A stretch of 64,000 bases of DNA, taken from the NCBI RefSeq assembly GCF_900128965.1, contig NZ_FQUL01000003.1:62001-126000 (forward strand), given 5' to 3'. The stretch comes from Ferrithrix thermotolerans DSM 19514. Its GTDB lineage: Bacteria; Actinomycetota; Acidimicrobiia; Acidimicrobiales; Acidimicrobiaceae. Every line of letters begins with the position of its first letter. Position 1 is the stretch's first letter. Positions 38,712 through 48,555 of the stretch are shown piece after piece. The position numbers and the translations under genes were made by a program. The notes beneath the pieces were generated by a model. The model was given only the letters and a program-made list of their open reading frames with translations. It ran no database searches and had not been told where the DNA came from.

Positions 38712-39455
38712 TTACCCAGGTAAAACACTGGATAGGAGTTGTAAAAAGTTTGCCAAGACATAGGCGGTTGCTCCCCATACCAGTTCTCCTTCCAGCTCAA
38801 AGAAGTGCATGGTCCTTGCGTTGTGCTTCGAGAAGTACCAGAGTTCGCAGTGATAACGGTTGCTATCCGTTAGCTGCCTTATTGAGGGGATCAATATCCT
38901 TTCCACCTCAGATGGAGAGGGTCGTAGCCCCCTCAAATCGTCTAATACCCCTACTACTGCGGCAAAAACCGTACCTCTTACCGTAACGCTAGGCTGCATC
39001 TCACCTAGTGTTATCTGTGGTATTACTCCGATCTCTTCTTTGCATTCTCGTTTGGCAGCCTCGGATACCGTTTCTTCTCGTTCGACTTTTCCACCAGGGA
39101 AAGATATTTCGTTTCTGTGGCGACTGAGGTTGGCGCTTCGCTTGGTTAGCAGAGTTCGAAGATCTCCCACTTCAGTAACTGCCTCGTCCCTTATTATCGG
39201 CACCATAACCGCTGCGTTTGGCACCTGCTTTGAGCAACTTTGTACCCTCTCTTGATCGTTGTGGAGTCGCTTTATGATGTCATTAGTCAGGGCGTCAAAG
39301 TCCAAAGTTTTATGGAGAGATCTCTTCAAGGTTTCAAGTGTGCTAAGTAGCGTCGGCTCAGCGATCTCTGACTTTCTGTAAGGTTGCGGTAATCTCTGAG
39401 GAAACAGACCTTCGCTGCTATCAGACCAGTACCGTTTATCTTGCGCCACGATCAA
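38712..39455 (-). CDS. Nudix hydrolase, CoA-pyrophosphatase (NudL-like) type
   Basis: A complete Nudix box runs from G122 to G143 (GKVEREETVSEAAKRECKEEIG). It is preceded by LLTKRSANLSRHRNEISFPGG, which is typical of the UPF0035/NudL subgroup that cleaves CoA to 4'-phosphopantetheine and 3',5'-ADP. The 247-residue length includes about 75 unusual N-terminal residues, so the true start may be later. It is divergent from purN. The CoA substrate is inferred from the subgroup. Confidence 0.85.
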   Translation of the reverse strand: MIVAQDKRYWSDSSEGLFPQRLPQPYRKSEIAEPTLLSTLETLKRSLHKTLDFDALTNDIIKRLHNDQERVQSCSKQVPNAAVMVPIIRDEAVTEVGDLRTLLTKRSANLSRHRNEISFPGGKVEREETVSEAAKRECKEEIGVIPQITLGEMQPSVTVRGTVFAAVVGVLDDLRGLRPSPSEVERILIPSIRQLTDSNRYHCELWYFSKHNARTMHFFELEGELVWGATAYVLANFLQLLSSVLPG

Positions 39456-39520
39456 GGTCCTCTGTTCTTTACCTATAGGTTCTAAGTCACGAAACTTGCT
39501 TGCTTTGGTTCCTATTCAAG

Positions 39521-39526
39521 TATCCT
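39521..39526 (+). promoter_or_regulatory. Putative -10 element for a leaderless purN transcript
   Basis: TATCCT fits the TANNNT pattern of actinobacterial -10 elements. It lies 7 nt before the GTG of purN, which would place the transcription start on the start codon. No Shine-Dalgarno sequence precedes purN, which agrees with leaderless initiation. No strong -35 is visible. Confidence 0.4.
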
Positions 39527-39532
39527 GTTGTT

Positions 39533-40165
39533 GTGAATTTAGCGGTCCTTGCTTCTGGCTCGGGAACAGTTCTGGAATCCATTCTAAAGTACTGTCAGAA
39601 CGTCGAGGCTGTCGTAATCGACAGACCTTGTAGGGCGGCAGATGTGGCGCAAGAGGCCGGGGTAAAGGTGGTTCGTCACATACGAGAGGACTTTGGTAGT
39701 GATTTTGACCGCAAAGGATACACCGATGGACTGGTCGAGACGCTAAGGGATCTGGGGGTCGACATAGTGGCGATGGCTGGTTTTGGAACGATTCTCTCTG
39801 GATCTCTCTACGTTGACTACGAGGCAAAAGTGCTAAACACCCACCCATCGCTGCTCCCCTCGTTTCCCGGGTGGCATGCGGTTCGAGCAGCCTTAGAGTA
39901 CGGCGTGAAGGTAACAGGGTGCACGGTTCATGTGGCCACAGAGGTGGTGGACGAAGGTCCGATACTTGCGCAGTTCGCAGTGCCAGTACTTCAAGGAGAC
40001 GATGAAGCAAAGCTTCATGAAAGAATTAAGTCGGTTGAAAGGTCCGTCTATCCTCGAGTCATCGAGTCCTACACCTCTTTCCTAAAGAGATTTAGGAATG
40101 CGGAGGTGAAAGCTGAGGACTTCTGGTTCGACGCGGATCTGTTGGAGAAAGAGGAGCGGATTTGA
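39533..40165 (+). CDS. purN: Phosphoribosylglycinamide formyltransferase
   Basis: PurN formylates GAR with 10-formyl-THF in purine synthesis. The GTG at 39533 gives 210 residues starting MNLAVLASGSGTVLESILKY, close to the family norm; an in-frame TTG 33 nt upstream would add a poorly conserved tail. The catalytic motif LNTHPSLLPSFPG (N102, H104) and CTVHVATEVVDEGPI with the conserved Asp are present. It overlaps purH by 4 nt. Confidence 0.95.
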   Translation: MNLAVLASGSGTVLESILKYCQNVEAVVIDRPCRAADVAQEAGVKVVRHIREDFGSDFDRKGYTDGLVETLRDLGVDIVAMAGFGTILSGSLYVDYEAKVLNTHPSLLPSFPGWHAVRAALEYGVKVTGCTVHVATEVVDEGPILAQFAVPVLQGDDEAKLHERIKSVERSVYPRVIESYTSFLKRFRNAEVKAEDFWFDADLLEKEERI

Positions 40166-41655
40166 GGGCTTTGATTTCGGTGTATGACAAGACCGGATTA
40201 CTGGACTTTGCGCAAGCTTTACAGACACTTGGTGTCGAGATCGTTGCTAGCGGTGGAACCGCTAGCGAGTTAGAGAAAAACGGTGTTCAACATCAAAAAG
40301 TTGAGGATCTGACCGGATTTGCAGAACTATTGGACGGTAGAGTAAAGACACTTCATCCTAAGGTCCACGGTGCCATCTTAGCTGATCGTTCCAAAGAGTC
40401 GCATTTGAAAGACCTTTCCTTCCTAGGTGTTGACCCTATAGATATAGTTGTATGTAATCTCTATCCCTTCTCTTCCAATCCATCTGTAGAGCTTATTGAC
40501 ATAGGCGGTCCGGCGATGTTGCGGGCTGCAGCGAAAAACTTTGCCTATGTCGCAGCGGTAGTCGATCCTTCGGACTACCCAGCGGTTCTGGAGGAGCTAG
40601 GTAGAGATCGTGCTGTTTCCTTTAGAACCCGGAAATATCTAGCGCATAAGGTTTTTGACCACACGTCCCGATACGACTACCTCGTGGCTTCATGGTTGCA
40701 GGAAAACGCAGACGATAGACCACTGGCGTCTGACTTCAACTTCTCCTTCCAAAAGGAGCTAAAGTACGGGGAAAATCCCCACCAGCGAGGGTACCTCTAT
40801 CAGGATGAAGGAGACTCCGTCTGGAAAGACCCTAAGTGGATTTTAGGTCCAGAGCCGTCCTACCTCAACATCTTTGACTCGGATGCTGCGTGGACACTTG
40901 TAAATTCAGTCGACGGAGACAACGCCGTAGTGATTGTGAAACACGCCAATCCATGCGGTGTGGCCGTAGCAAACTCTCTGGTTGAGGCGTATGAGAAGGC
41001 GTTCGACTGCGATCCGATCTCTGCCTTTGGCGGCGTGGTGGCGTTCAAGGGCGAGGTAGATGCAGATCTGGCTGAAGCCATTTTATCTAGGCCTAAGGCC
41101 GATGTGCTGATAGCTCCGAGTTATAGCGAAGCGGCCTTGGAGGTTTTATCTTCTAAGCGTAAAAATACGAGGGTAGTCGCTCTGGATCGCCCAAGGAAGA
41201 GACGTTGGTCCTTTAGAAGTGTCGGAGGGTCTTTGCTTGTTCAGGAGATCGACTCGGTGGAGTCGGTTGAGCGTCTGATAAGTGTAACCAGCCGTCAACT
41301 CCTTGACAACGAGATAGAAAATCTCGACCTCGCTTGGAAGGTATGTGCAGCAACCTCCTCAAACGCAATCGTTGTAGTGAACGATAAAGCGGCTGTAGGG
41401 ATTGGATGTGGACAACAAAACAGGGTGGATTCTGCCCGATTAGCGGTGGCTAGAGCTGGCGAGGCAGCCAAGGGAGCTGTAGCAGCTTCTGACGCCTTTT
41501 TCCCATTTCCCGATGGACTAGAGACCTTGGCTTCGGCTGGCGTTAGTGTTGTGATAGCCCCATCGGGGTCAATTAGAGATCAGGATATTGCTGCAAGGGC
41601 AGAAGAGCTTGGAATATCGTTTATCTTTGCAGCCAACCGTCACTTTAGGCACTAA
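40162..41655 (+). CDS. purH: Bifunctional AICAR formyltransferase / IMP cyclohydrolase
   Basis: PurH carries out the last two steps to IMP. The 497-residue protein has the N-terminal cyclohydrolase domain (ALISVYDKTGLLDFAQAL, DGRVKTLHPKVHGAIL, NLYPF) and the C-terminal transformylase domain (LKYGENPHQRGYLY, VIVKHANPCGVAVA, ISAFGGVVAF, GIGCGQQNRVDSARLA, DAFFPFPDGLE). It ends FIFAANRHFRH. The TTG start is coupled to purN. Both enzymes use 10-formyl-THF, the product of the folD gene next door. Confidence 0.97.
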   Translation: MRALISVYDKTGLLDFAQALQTLGVEIVASGGTASELEKNGVQHQKVEDLTGFAELLDGRVKTLHPKVHGAILADRSKESHLKDLSFLGVDPIDIVVCNLYPFSSNPSVELIDIGGPAMLRAAAKNFAYVAAVVDPSDYPAVLEELGRDRAVSFRTRKYLAHKVFDHTSRYDYLVASWLQENADDRPLASDFNFSFQKELKYGENPHQRGYLYQDEGDSVWKDPKWILGPEPSYLNIFDSDAAWTLVNSVDGDNAVVIVKHANPCGVAVANSLVEAYEKAFDCDPISAFGGVVAFKGEVDADLAEAILSRPKADVLIAPSYSEAALEVLSSKRKNTRVVALDRPRKRRWSFRSVGGSLLVQEIDSVESVERLISVTSRQLLDNEIENLDLAWKVCAATSSNAIVVVNDKAAVGIGCGQQNRVDSARLAVARAGEAAKGAVAASDAFFPFPDGLETLASAGVSVVIAPSGSIRDQDIAARAEELGISFIFAANRHFRH

Positions 41656-41716
41656 CTATAACCTTTCTAGTGTGTATCTTAGAGAGATATAGCCACTACT
41701 TATAAGGAAGGTCGAT

Positions 41717-42574
41717 TTGCCAGCGAAGCTTCTAGACGGTCAATCCTTAGCCAATGAGATGAAAGTCAAGGCCAGGGAGAAGGTTGAGCTCCTAAAGGGT
41801 CGGGGTATCCCAGTTGGGCTTGGAACCATACTTGTTGGAGACGATGGTCCGAGTGCCAACTACGTGGCAATGAAACATAAGGACTGCAGCGAGGTTGGTG
41901 TAACATCCTTCCATCGACATCTGTCTAAGGGTGCGAGTCTCAGTGAGATCCTGGAAGCGGTAGAGGAGTTTAATGATTCGCCTGATGTAAGTGCCTTCAT
42001 AGTTCAGTTACCGTTACCTGATCCGGATATTGAGGAGGAGGTTTTAGATAAGGTACTTCCAGCTAAAGATGCCGACGGTCTTCACCCTGTCAATCTGGGC
42101 AAGCTTGTTATGTCGAAGCCTGGAATTTTGCCGTGTACGCCAGCGGGAATATTGAAACTTCTCCAGAGATACGATATCGCTGTCGAAGGTCGAAGAGTGG
42201 TTATCGTGGGCAGGGGCCTTACCGTTGGTAGACCTCTTGCGTTGCTCCTCTCCTCCTCTCTGCCCGGATGTAACGCTGCAGTGACGGTTGTGCACTCCAG
42301 AGTCAAAGACATTGGGGAGATCCTGTGCGAAGCTGATGTTATAGTGTCGGCGGCCGGTGTACCAGGAATTATAAGAAGTGAGTTTGTAAAGATCGGAGCC
42401 GTTGTTGTTGGTGCTGGAACGTCGTTTGATGGTAGGAGGCTCCTCTCGGACCTCGAGGACGGTGTTGCGGAGGTGGCGTCCTTTGTCACTCCCCGAATCG
42501 GCGGCGTAGGACCGATGACCAGAGCGATGTTGGTGGAAAATACCGTTTTGGCGGCAGAGCGTAAGGCGGTGTGA
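41717..42574 (+). CDS. folD: Methylenetetrahydrofolate dehydrogenase / methenyl-THF cyclohydrolase
   Basis: FolD links 5,10-methylene-THF and 10-formyl-THF, the donor for purN and purH. The 285-residue protein has LGTILVGDDGPSANYVAMKHKDC with the catalytic Lys, FIVQLPLP, PAKDADGLHPVNLGKL, PCTPAGI, the NADP loop VIVGRGLTVGRPLALLL and the C-terminal GGVGPMTRAMLVENT. The TTG start lies behind AAGGAAGG. metF starts 2 nt after its end. Confidence 0.97.
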   Translation: MPAKLLDGQSLANEMKVKAREKVELLKGRGIPVGLGTILVGDDGPSANYVAMKHKDCSEVGVTSFHRHLSKGASLSEILEAVEEFNDSPDVSAFIVQLPLPDPDIEEEVLDKVLPAKDADGLHPVNLGKLVMSKPGILPCTPAGILKLLQRYDIAVEGRRVVIVGRGLTVGRPLALLLSSSLPGCNAAVTVVHSRVKDIGEILCEADVIVSAAGVPGIIRSEFVKIGAVVVGAGTSFDGRRLLSDLEDGVAEVASFVTPRIGGVGPMTRAMLVENTVLAAERKAV

Positions 42575-42575
42575 T

Positions 42576-43454
42576 GTGGCCTCAGCTCTAGTTCAAAGAG
42601 TAAAAGACTCCAAGCCGACCTTCTCTGTGGAGCTTTGGCCGCCGCGAAGCGAAACGGCGTAAAAAAGACTCGAGGTTGCCCTCGACGAACTTCGCAAGAT
42701 AAGTCCAGACTTTGTCTCTATAACCTATGGAGCGGGCGGATCTACGAGAGACCGAACTCACTCCTTGGTCGTAGAGATAGCGGAGCAGGGATGGACGATT
42801 CCTATGGCTCATCTGACCTGTGCTGCGCACTCCGAAGGCGAGCTTAAGACGATCCTTTTGAAGTATAAGGCGGCAAACGTTAATGACGTTCTGGCTCTCA
42901 GAGGCGACCCGCCGCTTGAGGGAGATGGGTTCTTACCAAAGGGAGAGCTTGACTACGCTTACCAGCTCGTGGAGCTTGCAAAGGAGTTGGCGGACTTTGG
43001 TGTGGCGGTCGCTGTTCACCCCGAGGGTCATCCGGCGTCAAAAGATCTAAAAACTGACCGGATCCATCTCAAGCGAAAGTTAGAGCTCGCTGACTTTGGG
43101 GTGACTCAGTTCTACTTTACCCATGAAGCGTACGAACGAGTGCGAGACCAGATGTCTACTCTCGGTGTCGACCGACCAATAGTTCCAGGGATCATGGCAC
43201 CAACCTCGTGGTCGACACTGCAGAGAATGGCACAGCTTTCAGGGACGACGATACCATCGTACGTTGTAGATCTTTTCGATAGCGTTGGAGGTGATCCAAA
43301 GGAGATAAGGAAAGTCGGGGTCGATATCGCGATCCAGCTCTGCATCTCTGCTATAGAGGCAGGTGCTCCCGGAGTGCACATATACTCCATGAACTCAGCG
43401 GAGGCAACTAGGGAGATCTACGACGCAGTGAAGCCTTATCTCCAACGAGACTAA
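42576..43454 (+). pseudogene. metF: Methylenetetrahydrofolate reductase with in-frame TAA
   Basis: MetF reduces 5,10-methylene-THF to 5-methyl-THF for methionine synthesis. A GTG at 42576, directly after folD, opens a frame with the family N-terminus KPTFSVELWPPRSETA (catalytic Glu at codon 19). Codon 29 is TAA (42660-42662). The same frame continues without shift through RLEVALDELRKISPDFVSITYGAGGST in parts (SPDFVSITYGAGGSTRDRTH), RGDPPLEGDG, VAVHPEGHP, TQFYFT and PGIMAPTS to the end. A restart downstream at ATG/GTG codons (first long one 42765) would lose the catalytic Glu. A single base change or a sequencing error explains the stop. Confidence 0.9.
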
Positions 43455-43586
43455 GAGCCTATCTTGGGCGCTTAGTTGGATACAGCCTTTGGGTGGTTGA
43501 GCTGGACGAACCAAGGTTTTCGCAAAGGAACTGCGCAACGGGGTGGCATACCTCAGCTTAAGGGTTTCGATTAGACGAGAAGGTAT

Positions 43587-44804
43587 GTGGTGGCTAGGAT
43601 GATGTCTATGCCAGAGAAAATTTCGACTAACCCTGACGGGTCGCTATTTGTGCCCGAAAACCCTATCATTCCCTTCATTGAAGGAGACGGCACCGGGGTT
43701 GACATATGGCCGGCTTCAAGGCTGGTCTTTGATGCGGCTTGTGCGAAGTACGGGCACAAGGTGCAGTGGAAAGAAGTGCTAGCAGGAGAGAAGGCCTTCA
43801 ATGAGACAGGTGAGTGGCTACCAAACGAGACGGTCGAGGCTTTCCGAGAGTACCTGATCGGCATCAAAGGACCTCTAACTACTCCTGTAGGTGGTGGAAT
43901 AAGGTCGCTTAACGTAGCGCTGCGGCAGATTCTAGATCTATATGTATGCCTGAGACCCGTTCGGTACTTCAAGGGAGTTCCTTCTCCTGTCAAACACCCC
44001 GAGAAGGTGGACATGGTGATCTTTCGGGAGAACACTGAAGACGTCTATGCGGGGATGGAAGTAGAGGCCTTTACCAAGGAGGCTGCCAAACTCCGGGAGT
44101 TTTTACTTGAGAGTTTCGGCTGGCAGATTCGAGATGACGCCGGGATAGGTGTAAAGCCGATATCAGAGACTGGGTCAAAACGCCTCATTCGTGCGGCCTT
44201 GAACTATGCGATCTCAAGAGGTCGGCGCTCCGTCACCCTTGTGCATAAGGGAAACATTCAAAAGTTCACGGAAGGAGCGTTTAGGGGATGGGGATACGAC
44301 TTGGTAAAAGAGGAGTTCAATGACAAGGCTGTATCTTGGGATGACTGTGGGGGTAAGCCGGGGGATAAAGTCCTTGTCAAAGATGCGATTGCAGACATAA
44401 CGTTGCAGCAGGTTCTCACACGTGCAGAGGAGTTTGACGTTATCGCTACGATGAACCTAAACGGTGACTATCTCTCAGATGCCCTTGCAGCTCAGGTCGG
44501 AGGGATTGGCATCGCTCCGGGAGGAAACATTAACTACGTAACCGGTCACGGAGTATTCGAAGCCACGCACGGAACGGCACCCAAGTACGCTGGCCTAGAC
44601 AAGGTGAACCCAGGTTCCGTTATTCTCTCGGGAGTAATGATGTTTGAGCATCTCGGCTGGTTCGATGTTGCCAACGATATCGTTGCGGCACTAGAAAAAA
44701 CTATTGCGGACAAGATCGTAACCTACGACTTTGCCCGCCTGATGGACGGTGCTACAGAAGTGAAGTGTTCCGAGTTCGCCTCGGCGATAGTCGATCGGCT
44801 CTAG
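43587..44804 (+). CDS. icd: NADP-dependent isocitrate dehydrogenase
   Basis: Icd oxidises isocitrate to 2-oxoglutarate. The 405-residue homodimeric (E. coli-type) enzyme has [18 protein letters not shown], the substrate and regulatory loop [17 protein letters not shown] (including the Ser phosphorylated in E. coli), [11 protein letters not shown], the RAALNYA helix, VHKGNI and [23 protein letters not shown], seen as [19 protein letters not shown] with GAGAAGG 3 nt before serves as start. mdh follows after a short gap. Confidence 0.97.
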   Translation: MVARMMSMPEKISTNPDGSLFVPENPIIPFIEGDGTGVDIWPASRLVFDAACAKYGHKVQWKEVLAGEKAFNETGEWLPNETVEAFREYLIGIKGPLTTPVGGGIRSLNVALRQILDLYVCLRPVRYFKGVPSPVKHPEKVDMVIFRENTEDVYAGMEVEAFTKEAAKLREFLLESFGWQIRDDAGIGVKPISETGSKRLIRAALNYAISRGRRSVTLVHKGNIQKFTEGAFRGWGYDLVKEEFNDKAVSWDDCGGKPGDKVLVKDAIADITLQQVLTRAEEFDVIATMNLNGDYLSDALAAQVGGIGIAPGGNINYVTGHGVFEATHGTAPKYAGLDKVNPGSVILSGVMMFEHLGWFDVANDIVAALEKTIADKIVTYDFARLMDGATEVKCSEFASAIVDRL

Positions 44805-44828
44805 GTCGCTAGAAGGGAGTTGGAGATA

Positions 44829-45818
44829 GTGGGCGATATGAAAAAGGTGAAGGTGGCGGTTACAGGTGCCGCAGGTCAGATAGCATATTCGTTACTGTTT
44901 CGTATTGCGTCTGGTGAGCTTTTCGGCTTAGACACTAAGGTGACTCTTAATCTCATAGAGATCGAGCCAGCTATGAAGGCGCTTGAGGGGGTGGCGATGG
45001 AGCTCGATGACTGTGCGTTCCCCCTACTTGAGTCGATGGAACTCAGCTCTGACCTAAAGACAGGCTTCGATGGGATAAATTGGGCGCTTCTTATCGGGTC
45101 TGTACCGAGAAAGGCTGGGATGGAGCGTAGGGATCTTCTGTCTGTGAACGGGGGGATCTTCAAGCCACAAGGAGAAGCTATTGCGAGGTATGCAGCTTCT
45201 GACGTGAGGGTCTTTGTTGTGGGTAATCCGTGCAATACAAATGCCCTTATTGCTCGTAAAAACGCTGACGGTGTCCCTGAGGACCGCTTTTTTGCGATGA
45301 CCCGTTTGGATCAAAATCGAGCGATGACTCAGCTTGCCAAGAAGTCAGGGGTCGCTGTGGACAACGTCTCTAACATGGCTATCTGGGGAAACCACTCCTC
45401 AACGCAGTTCCCAGACTTTGAAAACGCTCGCATCGGTGGAGAGCCAGCCGAAAAGGTAATAGGAGACAGAGCTTGGCTTGAAGGTGAGTTTATATCAACC
45501 GTGCAAAAAAGAGGAGCTGCGATAATAGACGCTAGGGGCTCTTCTTCTGCAGCCTCGGCGGCTAACGCGATCGTTGACTCGGTGCGTTCCATATTTACAC
45601 CCACAAAAGATGGTGATTGGGTCTCCCTTGCGGTGTGCTCGAAGGGCGAGTATGGAGTACCCGAAGGACTGCAGTTTGGATTCCCTGTTGTTTCAGACGG
45701 TAACTCGGTGAGGGTGGTCGAAGGGCTGTCTCACGATGACTTTGCGAGGCAGGCCATCGCAAAGACGACGGAGGAACTTACGGGGGAGCGATCTGAGGTT
45801 GTAGAACTGATTAGCTAG
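44829..45818 (+). CDS. mdh: Malate dehydrogenase
   Basis: Mdh interconverts malate and oxaloacetate with NAD. The GTG at 44829 sits 9 nt after AAGGGAG; a TTG at 44820 and an ATG at 44838 are alternatives. The Rossmann loop [42 protein letters not shown] and the catalytic region [13 protein letters not shown] are of the cytosolic-type MDH (as in actinobacteria and eukaryotic cytosol). It follows icd and lies near sucCD and sdhAB, giving a partial TCA-cycle gene group. Confidence 0.96.
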   Translation: MGDMKKVKVAVTGAAGQIAYSLLFRIASGELFGLDTKVTLNLIEIEPAMKALEGVAMELDDCAFPLLESMELSSDLKTGFDGINWALLIGSVPRKAGMERRDLLSVNGGIFKPQGEAIARYAASDVRVFVVGNPCNTNALIARKNADGVPEDRFFAMTRLDQNRAMTQLAKKSGVAVDNVSNMAIWGNHSSTQFPDFENARIGGEPAEKVIGDRAWLEGEFISTVQKRGAAIIDARGSSSAASAANAIVDSVRSIFTPTKDGDWVSLAVCSKGEYGVPEGLQFGFPVVSDGNSVRVVEGLSHDDFARQAIAKTTEELTGERSEVVELIS

Positions 45819-46364
45819 GGTCAAGCTAGCGCATTAAGTTCTAGAAGCCACCAAGACACACCTAGTGGGTCAATTCGAACTAGTGTCCACGCGGGATGAT
45901 ATGAAGTTAGCGAATCAGATTCCATCGACAGATTCGACTGTAAAGACATATCTTGCCTTACGCGAGAGTTGGAATTTCACCTGTCATGGTTGGATGCAAG
46001 GTCTTTTTGAAGTGAAGAGTTATCCGTGTTAACCGGTCCGCATTGGTCTGACTGTTTTATTAGCTTGATTAACAGTTATTTGCGTCGATGGATGGGTGTT
46101 CGTTAGCGAGACGTCTGAGCTGTCTAAGTAGAGTCAGAGGTTGAGACTTGTTTGTTCGTGCTAATACCGACTCCGCAGACAACGAAACTTTTTTGTCGAC
46201 TAAAGGCGTGTCTACTTGAGATATCGTTGCAAAGTTGGACTACTAGGTAGATAGATGAGAGCTACGATATTGTCCTGTGCGACAAGAACACTGACCCAAG
46301 ACTAGGCAGACCTCGGGAGAGAGGGACCATAGAGTTGGAAGTTTAGCTATGAACATTTGTCAAG
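45819..46364 (+). other. Gene-free stretch after mdh
   Basis: About 545 nt between convergent mdh and a minus-strand hypothetical gene. Stops are frequent in all frames and no repeat, tRNA, insertion-sequence end or strong terminator hairpin was recognised. It may be a worn-out gene or simply unconstrained DNA. Confidence 0.6.
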
Positions 46365-46616
46365 CTACAGCGAGATCGACGATCTACTTCGGAGACACTC
46401 TTTCCACTCGGGTCCCAGGAGCGCAAACCCACACTTCTCCAGATACTGCAACTTAGCCTCGATGCAGCTTCTCCAAAGTTTAAGATCCGCTTGAAACTGC
46501 TCTCGGTCACCTTCTTCGTAGGCGTGCTCGACTGCGTTGAACGCTGAGTCTTCAGCGTCTAGGAGCCCTCTGTAGTGTTCAAGGATGTGGTCATCAATTA
46601 CACCGGCATTGCTCAT
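46365..46616 (-). CDS. Small hypothetical protein downstream of the sdh group
   Basis: The 83-residue acidic, alpha-helical protein has a VIDDHILEHYRGLLDAED start and ends with RSRSSISL. The ATG at 46616 has GGGGG 7 nt upstream; a longer frame to 46694 overlaps the preceding gene and is less likely. No family is recognised. It is the last gene of the minus-strand run sdhA-sdhB-SCP2-like-DUF2510. Confidence 0.6.
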   Translation of the reverse strand: MSNAGVIDDHILEHYRGLLDAEDSAFNAVEHAYEEGDREQFQADLKLWRSCIEAKLQYLEKCGFALLGPEWKECLRSRSSISL

Positions 46617-46663
46617 ACTTTGCCCCCATTTCGGTGAAGTTCCGACTCCCCAACTATACATCT

Positions 46664-47425
46664 TTAGAAGAGCTCTGTCGAGAAAACGGCGCAACTATTG
46701 AGAGTGTTTGCCTTGGCAAATACGTTGATCCACTCTAAGTTCGCAGAGGCAGTTTTGTAGTCTGAGCGAGTAGAGGCAGAACGATGACGAAGAGCGTTGT
46801 TGTAGAGTGCGAGAGATCTAAGAGCATCGGTCCATGCAGATATCCAAGATGATACAGCACTTTGAGAACCAGGGTATGGGGGTAGGGATTCGAACTGTTT
46901 TGTAGCAATCTTCAACTGCCTATATAGCTCGTCGTCGTGTTGTACGGCTTGTCTTAGGACCTTAGGTGATAGTCCTTGGAAGGGTGAGGATAGGTACGTG
47001 AAGGAGCTGGTGTTGACTGAGTACTGGGCTCCGGTCAGAGCGATTGAGGGCTGTGGGGGTAGCGTCTTCGAGCAGATAGTTGTGGCGGCCTGAGTAAAGT
47101 TTTGATCGGTGATAAGCGGTACAAACTTGTTGGACTGCGTTGAGGAACTCCAAAAGGCTGTCATCTGCGATAAGGCACTAGCAGCCAATATGAGTACGAT
47201 AGTAATAGACAACCCTTTGCGGAGGTGGGCTTTCGTCTTTGGTCGGGACTTTATTCGATAGGGCGGCAGATTGGAGAAGCCGGGAAGGTCAACGTACTGG
47301 GGTATGGGTCTGGTGCGTTCGGTCCACCCAAGTCTACTGTAGTACCTTAGTGACCCTGATCCATCGCTATACCATCCAGGGGATGAAGGCAACCTAGAGC
47401 GATCTGATCTGCGACGTAACCTCAT
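46664..47425 (-). CDS. DUF2510-domain membrane protein
   Basis: Residues about 16-45 (SPGWYSDGSGSLRYYSRLGW, WTERTRPIP) match the short DUF2510 motif frequent in actinobacterial membrane proteins. A basic segment and one transmembrane helix (LSITIVLILAASALSQMTAF) follow, then an outside region of about 160 residues with no known domain. It overlaps the SCP2-like gene by 4 nt. The function is unknown; it is probably anchored with its C-terminus outside. Confidence 0.75.
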   Translation of the reverse strand: MRLRRRSDRSRLPSSPGWYSDGSGSLRYYSRLGWTERTRPIPQYVDLPGFSNLPPYRIKSRPKTKAHLRKGLSITIVLILAASALSQMTAFWSSSTQSNKFVPLITDQNFTQAATTICSKTLPPQPSIALTGAQYSVNTSSFTYLSSPFQGLSPKVLRQAVQHDDELYRQLKIATKQFESLPPYPGSQSAVSSWISAWTDALRSLALYNNALRHRSASTRSDYKTASANLEWINVFAKANTLNSCAVFSTELF

Positions 47426-47805
47426 AACTCTTCCTCGTCTGACGCATCAGAAGGAGTTAGGGAGCTGGCCTTTCGTGAAAGAGCCGTGAAGTCACCGTTG
47501 AACTTTACAGATCCGCAAGATAACACCGTTTCGAGATCTATTTCTCCTTGAACTATAGAGAGCGCCTCTGCAGAGGAACCTACTGTTATCTCGATGTCGA
47601 TAGAGTCATACGACACCTGTTCTTGGGTCAGATAGGTAGCTAGTCCGTCTTTGATCTCCACGATCCAGCCTGGACTGAGATCGCCCTCTTTGACAGAGAC
47701 CTGTAGTCTGAAGGCTGGATCCTCATCGGCGAGATGCCTTTGCCCGTTAGCTAAGGAGCTAGAGTTGAGTCTTTGGATCAGAGAGCTTAGGGCTGAGTTA
47801 GTCAT
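47422..47805 (-). CDS. SCP2 sterol-carrier-like domain protein
   Basis: The 127-residue protein shows the SCP2-fold pattern (GWIVEIKDGLATYL, IDIEITVGSSAEALSIVQGEID, then LSCGSVKFNGDFTALSRKAS). It resembles the actinobacterial small SCP2 family that binds hydrophobic ligands. It lies 3 nt after sdhB and is likely part of the sdh operon. A ligand cannot be assigned. Confidence 0.65.
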   Translation of the reverse strand: MTNSALSSLIQRLNSSSLANGQRHLADEDPAFRLQVSVKEGDLSPGWIVEIKDGLATYLTQEQVSYDSIDIEITVGSSAEALSIVQGEIDLETVLSCGSVKFNGDFTALSRKASSLTPSDASDEEEL

Positions 47806-47808
47806 CTG

Positions 47809-48555
47809 TTACACCCTGTCATACAAGATCGCTCTTTTCACCTCTTCGATCGCTTGTGTTACCTTAATTCCCCTCGGGCATGCTTCCGTGCAGTTGAAAG
47901 AGGTCCTGCACCTCCATACTCCGGACTTCTGATTTAGTATATCCAGTCTGCGTTCGGTTCCTTGATCTCGAGAGTCAAAGATGAACCGGTGTGCGTTTAC
48001 GATCGCAGCCGGACCGACATACTCCCCGTTGGCCCAGTAGACGGGGCAGGAGGTCGTGCAACATGCACACAAAATGCACTTGGTGGTGTCGTCATATCGC
48101 GCTCGATCCTCTTGGGACTGATACCTTTCTTTGTACCCAGGATCATCCTCGGCGATGAGATAGGGGATAACCGATCTGTACTGAGCGAAGAAGGGCTCCA
48201 TATCAACGATTAGGTCTTTGATAACCGGAAGTCCTCGAATAGGCTCGATGACCAGATCGGTACCGACATCGGAGATTAGATTGACGCATGAAAGTTTGTT
48301 CTCGCCGTTGATTACCATTGCGTCCGAACCGCATACACCGTGCGCACAACTTCTTCTAAAGGAGAGAGTGCCGTCGACTGTCCACTTTATGTTGTGCAGC
48401 GCGTTTAAGACGGTGTCCGATGCTTTCTGCTGCACCTCGAACTCTTCCCAGTGAGGTTTGGTGTCAACTTCAGGGTTGTAACGCTTTATGCGAAGGTGAA
48501 CCGTTAGCAGCTCCATTGCGTCAACTGACCCGGTCTTCGCTATCGTCGTTGTCAT
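47809..48555 (-). CDS. sdhB: Succinate dehydrogenase / fumarate reductase iron-sulfur subunit
   Basis: SdhB passes electrons from SdhA through three Fe-S clusters. The [2Fe-2S] motif SCAHGVCGSDAMVINGENKLSC is seen as SCAHGVCGSDAM and NKLSC. The [4Fe-4S] motif is CILCACCTTSCPV and the third motif CRTSFNCTEACPRGI. The 248-residue length is typical. The ATG at 48555 overlaps the sdhA TGA by one base (TGATG); an in-frame TTG lies just before it. No sdhC or sdhD anchor gene is adjacent. Confidence 0.96.
   Translation of the reverse strand: MTTTIAKTGSVDAMELLTVHLRIKRYNPEVDTKPHWEEFEVQQKASDTVLNALHNIKWTVDGTLSFRRSCAHGVCGSDAMVINGENKLSCVNLISDVGTDLVIEPIRGLPVIKDLIVDMEPFFAQYRSVIPYLIAEDDPGYKERYQSQEDRARYDDTTKCILCACCTTSCPVYWANGEYVGPAAIVNAHRFIFDSRDQGTERRLDILNQKSGVWRCRTSFNCTEACPRGIKVTQAIEEVKRAILYDRV

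Noticed and set aside
39516-40010. 164-codon open frame on the minus strand
   Set aside because: It lies wholly opposite purN, has no motif and a low-quality composition; purN is clearly the real gene.
42660-42662. Recoding of the metF TAA (read-through or special amino acid)
   Set aside because: UAA is not a selenocysteine or pyrrolysine codon, and no recoding signal was seen; a mutation or a base-call error is simpler.
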